Shown here: in pieces, positions 59,059 to 64,000 of the stretch | How the letters are laid out: each line of letters starts with the position of its first letter | Position numbering within the stretch: the first letter of the stretch is position 1 | Source: Tetraselmis striata | Lineage: Eukaryota; Chlorophyta; Chlorodendrophyceae; Chlorodendrales; Chlorodendraceae | DNA length: 64,000 nt | Assembly: GCA_006384855.1 (NCBI GenBank) | Contig: VCJN01003611.1 | Coordinates: 62,001-126,000, forward strand | Direction: 5' to 3' | The notes under the pieces: generated by a model | What the model was told of the DNA's origin: nothing | Seen by the model: only the letters and a program-made list of their open reading frames with translations | Database searches by the model: none | Position numbers and translations under genes: made by a program

Positions 59059-60762
59059 TTTCAAAGTTGAGTCTGGTTTTGCCAGTCTTGAGCGAACGGA
59101 GAGAGCGGTGGATTGACGGAGAAGGGGTAGCGCCAAGTCATGAAGGAGGCACTGGGAAGGCCACCGCTGCGGAGTCATGTTGGACTTGGAAGTGGCGGAG
59201 GGGGCGATGTGTCCAAAGAAGAACCACGCGCCAGGAGAAGGAAGAACGTTGGGGTCGATGTAGTCCAGAACGACATCAGAGTTAGTGGCCCAACCGCCCT
59301 GGTAGCGGATGTGGGACAGTGGCGCTCCAATGGCGTTTGCTGCAGAGGCTGCGCCCTTGCGTAGACTGTGTGAAGTCCAGGAAGTGCCAGCAGGGGGGGC
59401 AGCGTTGACTAGGTTGACCGCTGTAGACAACCAGTCTGACATCGTAGCCGCAGTCCAAGGTTTCGACTGCTCAGCCACATTGACAGCCCAGAAGTTGGAG
59501 GTAGCCAAGCCAACAGTAACCAGGGGGACAGACTGGACGTTGTCGATGAAGTAGCGCAAGAGACGTGCCACTCGAGGGTGCTCGGACACTGGAAGGAGAA
59601 GTACGCGCAGGTCGTCAGGTCCCCGCCGGCCGGCGCGACCCTTCTCGCGGTAGATCTGCAAGGTGATGTTGTAGGTGTCGACATGCACATCTTGCACTCG
59701 ACAGGAGACGCCAGTAAGGCCCCTGGCAAAGAACAGGAAGTTGACAACCGAGGCCAAGAGGGCTCGGTAGTCGAGGTGGGACTCTGGGTAAGGAGCAGAC
59801 ACAATTAGCTCGGCCTTTGAGACGAAGCGGTAAGCTACATCCGCAGGCAGAGGGACACGCAAAGGGGCAGCGTCCAGTCGACGCTGACGTAACATTAACC
59901 CACGTCTTGCCGAAGTGAGGTGTAGGCTGTCCTTGGCGATCGGGACGAGGTTGTGCAGCTCGAAGAAGGTGTTGATGGCAGACAGATAGGGCTGCAGCGA
60001 CTTAGCTGCGATATTCCCTCGCTCCCCGATCCAGGCAACGTACCGACCAACAGTAGCAGTAGTCGCCTCTAGCGGGCTGATGTTCTCGGAGTCGTGGCAG
60101 AACTCAGCGAACTGAGCCAACCTGCCGGAGTAGCTCTTGAGGGTCTGAGCGCTGAGGGAGCTGGAGAGCAGGTCGAGCGTCCGCTGGCCTAGCTCGTCTG
60201 AGCCGAACGCGTCCTGTAGTCGGGATCGCAGTGACGCAGCCCACGGAGCGACAGCTGCGGGCTCGTCGATTACGTAAGTGCGTCGTTTTACTGACAGAGT
60301 GCCACCGCCACGGCTACTGTTTGCAAAGTACTCGGCAGCAGCGGTTAGGTTCCCGGCGGTTGGCCGGTAGTTGCTGGACGGGTTTGCAGTAGCTGTAGTA
60401 CGGGTTTGCGGGGCTAGGTTCAGGTAGGAGGGCCGCCCCGCGCGCCCTTCGCGCTCATAGCGCCTGTCCCGTGCGTAACGTACACGCGCGAAACTTGGTC
60501 GTTGCGAACCGGTTGTAACTCGTAGTGTAACAACCGACGAACGCAGAGATGGGGTTGTAAGAAAGGCGGATGGTTGAGCCGCCATGTGCAGGTGTGCGGA
60601 TGGTTGAGCCGCACTCGGCTGTAGCTGTAAGAAGCGCCGCACCGAGGAAGGTCTAAATGAAGTCTGTAAGGTGGGGGGGTCAGGTCCTGACACAGGGCGC
60701 TCATCCCGCCGCTGAGCTGCAAGGGTGCGTCTTGCGGCGGTCACCGAAAGGTGGCCTCGCAA
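59056..60762 (-). CDS. Tyrosine recombinase of the DIRS/PAT type, 568 aa
   Basis: The enzyme should cut and join DNA through a 3'-phosphotyrosine to circularise or integrate the element. About 170 N-terminal residues are Ser/Ala/Arg-rich. A core-binding domain follows (LLSSSLSAQTLKSYSGRLAQ, ATVGRYVAWIGERG). The catalytic domain shows the first Arg in FLFFARGLTG, a Lys/Arg turn (YREKGRAGRRG), HSLRKGAASAANAIG (His-x-x-Arg), then GGWATNSDVVLDYIDP with the Trp at the second His/Trp position and Tyr as nucleophile. All expected active-site residues are present. The last codons and stop are encoded by repeat B1. It starts 36 nt after the gag-like stop, so both may be made from one transcript. Confidence 0.9.
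   Translation of the reverse strand: MRGHLSVTAARRTLAAQRRDERPVSGPDPPTLQTSFRPSSVRRFLQLQPSAAQPSAHLHMAAQPSAFLTTPSLRSSVVTLRVTTGSQRPSFARVRYARDRRYEREGRAGRPSYLNLAPQTRTTATANPSSNYRPTAGNLTAAAEYFANSSRGGGTLSVKRRTYVIDEPAAVAPWAASLRSRLQDAFGSDELGQRTLDLLSSSLSAQTLKSYSGRLAQFAEFCHDSENISPLEATTATVGRYVAWIGERGNIAAKSLQPYLSAINTFFELHNLVPIAKDSLHLTSARRGLMLRQRRLDAAPLRVPLPADVAYRFVSKAELIVSAPYPESHLDYRALLASVVNFLFFARGLTGVSCRVQDVHVDTYNITLQIYREKGRAGRRGPDDLRVLLLPVSEHPRVARLLRYFIDNVQSVPLVTVGLATSNFWAVNVAEQSKPWTAATMSDWLSTAVNLVNAAPPAGTSWTSHSLRKGAASAANAIGAPLSHIRYQGGWATNSDVVLDYIDPNVLPSPGAWFFFGHIAPSATSKSNMTPQRWPSQCLLHDLALPLLRQSTALSVRSRLAKPDSTLK
59058..59084 (-). repeat. Split direct repeat B1
   Basis: Identical 27 bp to B2. It encodes the recombinase C-terminus LAKPDSTLK, and the stop codon ends at the B1/A2 boundary. 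Confidence 0.8.
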
Positions 60763-60798
60763 GGCTCCTGCAGCTCCGACGAACGGCGCCCCACACCG

Positions 60799-61707
60799 TC
60801 ACTCGTGCTCACCTTCGCGGCCACGTCCACGTCCGCCGCCACGTCCTCGCCCACGTCCGCGACCTGCAGCTGCAGCCGCCACTCGAGAAGTAGCGGTCGC
60901 CTTGGCGTTGCTGGCAACGGTCGCCTCGAAGACACGACGCTCGTAGTCCCGCATGAGGTCCCCAAAGATCGCGGAACCCAGATGCTCCGAAGCAGGCTGA
61001 AAATGCTGGGCTCGCAGCACATCCAGAACACCTTGGTCACCGTGCACACGCTTGATATCATTTAGCCTCCGTAGGAAGGCCAAACGAAACCGAAACGCCT
61101 TGTCGATGGCCTCGGCGTGGTTCCGGGCTCTTGCGAGGTAGGGGGTGAAGTCTTGGTTGTTGGAAGGGACGTAGGGCAGTAGCTCGTCGAGCGCCACGAA
61201 AAGGGCGGCCATGTGGGCCCCGAAACACGACATCCACAAGTACTCCTCCTGGGCCGGCAGACGCCGGTCATCCTGCTTGAGGTACTCGTTCGTTAGGTCG
61301 GTGCTCAAAGGGAAAAGTCCAGGCACTCGGCTGACCGGTCGAACGGCCTCGTAACCAGACTCTGCTCTCTGCAGTAGCTCTGGCACCGCGAGGTAATCAT
61401 CCTCGGCACTCACGGATTTTGCTCCGACACGGCCGCTCTGGGCTAGCTCTAGCAAGTCGGGGCGCTCTGCGGCTCCCCCGCTGCCTGTCGGCTGTCTCGC
61501 GAAGCGCTGCCCTGAGCCGGAGCCATGTGCCCCTTCTCCATCAACAACGCGATCACGAGCCGTCAATTGTGCCACAGCTGTAGCCAGCTCTCGCAGTAAT
61601 GAAGACTGGGCCCTCATATCTGCGTTCAGCGACTGCAACGTCGGCTCAGCGACGGGTTCTTCTCCATCTGACATAGTAACGCACGGACGTACGGACGAGA
61701 ATATCAC
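60799..61707 (-). CDS. Gag-like protein of the recombinase element, 302 aa
   Basis: This is the promoter-proximal ORF of the element. A helical, probably coiled-coil N-terminus (LNADMRAQSSLLRELATAVA) leads into a globular middle (EYLKQDDRRLPAQEEYLWMS, FVALDELLPYVPSNNQDFTP, ARNHAEAIDKAFRFRLAFLR). The C-terminus is an RG-rich nucleic-acid-binding tail (AAAGRGRGRGRGGGRGRGRE). No zinc knuckle is seen. Position, size and the basic tail fit the gag of DIRS-order elements, but the middle domain is not recognised, so gag-like is an inference. An internal start at MSDGEE (11 codons in) is also possible. Confidence 0.75.
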   Translation of the reverse strand: MIFSSVRPCVTMSDGEEPVAEPTLQSLNADMRAQSSLLRELATAVAQLTARDRVVDGEGAHGSGSGQRFARQPTGSGGAAERPDLLELAQSGRVGAKSVSAEDDYLAVPELLQRAESGYEAVRPVSRVPGLFPLSTDLTNEYLKQDDRRLPAQEEYLWMSCFGAHMAALFVALDELLPYVPSNNQDFTPYLARARNHAEAIDKAFRFRLAFLRRLNDIKRVHGDQGVLDVLRAQHFQPASEHLGSAIFGDLMRDYERRVFEATVASNAKATATSRVAAAAAGRGRGRGRGGGRGRGREGEHE

Positions 61708-61787
61708 ACTCGGGTGGCGAGCCGGGTGTGGTCTTGAACAACCTGGGGTGACCTTGCTCGCAACGGGTTACGAGACAGTTTTTACAT

Positions 61788-61973
61788 CGCTGCGTGGAAC
61801 GCAGCGAAAACTGGAAGATGGCAGGCTCAGCTGTTCTGGCTGCTTTTATGTCTACTCGTGCTGCACCCAACAAGGGCGCAACAACAGTTACTAGTTCCCG
61901 TACCACTGCGCAGCACTTGTAGCTGAAAAGCGGTTAGGTCAAGGATGGAAGCCCCATAAACTAGTTTAGATCA
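61788..61973 (-). repeat. Split direct repeat A1
   Basis: This 186-bp copy forms the 5' end of the element on the coding strand and probably carries its promoter. The visible differences from A2 are AACAG/AACAA and GGAAG/GGAAA. Confidence 0.9.
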
Positions 61974-62618
61974 AATCCTTTCCCGGGATTCGGTGCGGGT
62001 CTTCCGGGAAACCGTTTCTTATATACCGCCGTAATATAGCGCGATTTGCATTTTGTTCGCTCCCGCCATTCTCCCGCCCCGGATCATCGAAAACCTGTAC
62101 GTACAAAGGTACATATACCTGTACGTCCGGATCTACACTACTACGGCGCGCAGCGGGCTGCGCGAGCGCGCTCATAATCGATGACTGCCGCGCCGCGCGT
62201 GTTCGCCATTCGTCGCTATTGGTTCGCCTCCGCTCCTAATCCGCCGGCCCCCGGCCTCCGCCCTGCTGGCCTGCTTGTCAGTCCCTGAGTAGGACCGCCA
62301 ACCGAAGGCGTCGAGTCGTGGTGAACTTGTGTCAGAAGTGGGGTCCTACCAGACAACGAGGCAACTCGCGAGCTGCTCAGCCATACCGGGCGACTCGCTA
62401 CCTGCATCCTCCCGGTGGAAATCCACACAGCGGGCGGCGCGGGAGGAGGCGGTGGCAGGCAGACCGTTCGGCGCCGGGCCGCAGGGCGGCGCTGTTTGCG
62501 TCCTATCGCTTCGCACCGGGCGGGCCACAGAGACAGCGGCAGCGGCAGCGGCGGGCGGCGGTGCCTGAGCTCCAGTATTTGAGGCTTCAGGCAGGGCGTG
62601 GGGGGGGAGCCAGTCGCT
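61974..62618. other. Upstream region of the EF-hand gene
   Basis: About 640 bp between the element and the next ATG. The first 200 bp are mixed in composition and the rest is GC-rich, probably promoter and 5' leader. An in-frame GTG-initiated extension of seven codons exists but is not preferred. Confidence 0.45.
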
Positions 62619-63725
62619 ATGGGGGCGCAGAACTCGAGCTTTCGAAAGTGCATAGTGGAGGAGTACCAGAGGCTAAAGAAGGATGGGCGGGACCACCTGG
62701 TATTTTGGCATCAGCCCCCAGGCCCCACCGCTTCCCTCCGCCCTAGCCAGTACCCGACTACAGGTCGCGATGCTCACGTCCCCCCCCCCCCCCGGCGCGT
62801 GCGCTTGGCAGACGGTGGACGAGCTCACGCAGCTGAAGCTGCCGCGGTCGCAGTGGACCGTCAACCTGAAGAGCTTCAGCGTCATGTTCGTGCTGGACAG
62901 GTGAGGCTTCCCCCTGGGCAGGGCTGGCGCCGCCCCTTGGCGTTGGGGGTGGTGCTCTCATCTACCCCGCGCGCAGGAACAAGGACGGCCGCTTCAGCGT
63001 GGAGGAGCTGCAAGCGTTCTATGAGCTGGCGTGCGAGCGCGCCAAGCTGTACCAGACCTACGAGTACATGTCCATGATGAACGGCTACTGCACGCTCATG
63101 ATGTGGCGGTCCGTGTCGGGGGCGGGCGGGTACCAGGAGTTCTCCGACTGGTGAGTGGGCTGACTTGTCCCCCTGGCGCAGCAACTGACTTACGCCCGGG
63201 CATGCTGACCCGATCCCCCCCCCCCCCCCCCGGCCCCGGGTGGGCGCGCCCTGGGCAGGGTTTGCAACCTGCTGCGGGAGTGCAACAGCACAGAGCAGTT
63301 TCGGCAGTACCCCGGCGTGCAATACATCAACCGCGACAGCATCGAGACGATATACCATGTGCTGGGCGTCAAGGTCCCGCCCCCCTCCCCCCCAAGTGGC
63401 CAACGACACGCGGCGCCATGCTACTGCAGCCAAGGATACTCAATATGCCAACAAGTATTTGCTGACTGCACAGACCTCCTGTCCTCCCCCTCATTCCAAA
63501 CGCTTTCCCGCCTAGGAGTCGCAAGGGCTGGACTTCCAGTCGTTCTTCGACCTGCTGCAGCGCGCGGCGGAGGAGAAGGACCTGATGGACCTGGGCAACG
63601 AGGAGCTGGACGACTACCTGCCGCTGGAGGTGGTGGGCGAGTTTGCGCGCTCGATGATCCAGGGCATGCAGAAGGTCATGGCCGACATCTACCCCGCCAA
63701 CGAGGTGCAGCGGCTAGACTTGTGA
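62619..63725 (+). CDS. Small EF-hand protein with a possible N-myristoylation site
   Basis: Five exons join in phase: 62619-62699, 62812-62900, 62977-63150, 63259-63373 and 63516-63725, giving 222 residues. The N-terminus MGAQNSSFRK has Gly2 and Ser6, which fits an N-myristoylation signal. One canonical EF-hand loop covers residues 56-67 (DRNKDGRFSVEE: acidic or amide ligands at 1, 3, 5 and Glu at 12), preceded by the helix NLKSFSVMFVL. Intron 2 cuts inside codon 57, within the loop. The rest is helical (LACERAKLYQTYEYMSMMNG, FFDLLQRAAEEKDLMDLGNE, EVVGEFARSMIQGMQKVMAD). Role is likely calcium-dependent signalling at a membrane, which is inferred. I do not know the precise family. Introns 1 and 3 carry sense poly-C runs. 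Confidence 0.85.
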
Positions 63726-64000
63726 GGCGAGCGGTCGCGGCGCGCTGGCTATATGCCTAGTCGGCGGATGGCCACTGTACATGTACTCGTACTACAGCGG
63801 GCGCGTGGAGCACCTTGCTTTGCTTCGCGAGAACAGCAGCCAGTGGACATGTCCACGTGGTGGTTTTTGAGGCAGCCAACTCTCTCTTAGGATTGGGGAC
63901 CTGGCCCTCAAAGGACGGCATGCAAGGCTCCGGCCGACCCGTAGAACGTTCATATATACAAGACAGCCTAGCAGGTGCTTGCCATCGATAGGTGGCAACA
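63726..64000. other. Downstream flank of the EF-hand gene
   Basis: No gene is visible. No TGTAA poly(A) motif occurs in the remaining 275 bp. Confidence 0.4.

Larger units (their letters stand above)
58753..61973 (-). mobile_element. Tyrosine-recombinase element with split direct repeats, no RT
   Basis: Read on the minus strand, the order is A1 (61973-61788), gag-like ORF, recombinase ORF, B1 (59084-59058), A2 (59058-58873), a 93-bp spacer, B2 (58779-58753). A copies are 186 bp each and differ at only two positions that I see; B copies are 27 bp and identical. This A1...B1-A2-B2 layout is the split direct repeat arrangement of PAT, Ngaro and TOC-type elements of the DIRS order. Those elements also encode reverse transcriptase and RNase H, but here the two ORFs fill the interior and leave no room for them. 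Both ORFs are intact and the A repeats nearly identical, so insertion was recent. It lies between the oxygenase and EF-hand genes. Confidence 0.82.

Noticed and set aside
59084-61788. A reverse transcriptase or RNase H domain in the recombinase element
   Set aside because: The two ORFs occupy almost the whole interior, and neither contains RT or RNase H motifs such as YxDD.

Overview
The window is eukaryotic nuclear DNA, most likely from a green alga (Chlorophyta). The evidence is: intron-dense genes with GC-rich exons and GT-AG introns; plant-type TTTAGGG/CCCTAAA telomere-like tracts inside the sequence; a DEG8-type thylakoid-lumen protease with a plastid targeting region; a probable cilium protein; TGTAA motifs soon after two stop codons, as in core chlorophyte polyadenylation signals; and a tyrosine-recombinase element with split direct repeats like the PAT/TOC elements of volvocine algae. 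The species cannot be named from the sequence alone.

I rebuilt eight intron-containing genes by joining exons whose phases agree, plus one intronless gene. From left to right: a 3'(2'),5'-bisphosphate nucleotidase (SAL1/HAL2, minus, C-terminus beyond the left edge, 523-5196); a DEG8-like protease (plus, 6596-11462); a protein resembling an uncharacterised bacterial family (DUF6687-like, minus, 15064-18999); a GH43 subfamily-24-like exo-beta-1,3-galactanase (minus, 24563-30658); an intronless multi-pass membrane protein (plus, 43509-44489); a pyruvate decarboxylase (minus, 45379-47460); a TMEM138-like membrane protein (plus, 52917-55688); a phytanoyl-CoA-dioxygenase-family enzyme (minus, 55822-58366); and a small, possibly myristoylated EF-hand protein (plus, 62619-63725).

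The gaps at 11.5-15 kb, 19-24.5 kb, 31-43 kb and 47.5-52.9 kb are poor in genes and rich in repeats. They hold tandem duplications, a palindrome-bearing satellite, a 225-bp tandem repeat, a tRNA-like SINE, at least three short dispersed repeat families and several unidentified or decayed coding fragments.

The most unusual object is a compact 3.2-kb element at 58753-61973. It has two intact ORFs, one gag-like with an RG-rich tail and one DIRS/PAT-type tyrosine recombinase. They lie between split direct repeats (A1 ... B1-A2-B2), and no reverse transcriptase is present. A second window-wide pattern is that long poly-C tracts in introns lie almost always on the sense strand, so they can predict the direction of hidden genes.

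The genes do not form a pathway. They are ordinary nuclear neighbours: plastid or mitochondrial phosphonucleotide turnover, lumenal proteolysis, wall glycan trimming, fermentation, cilium transition zone, 2-oxoglutarate oxygenase chemistry and calcium signalling.
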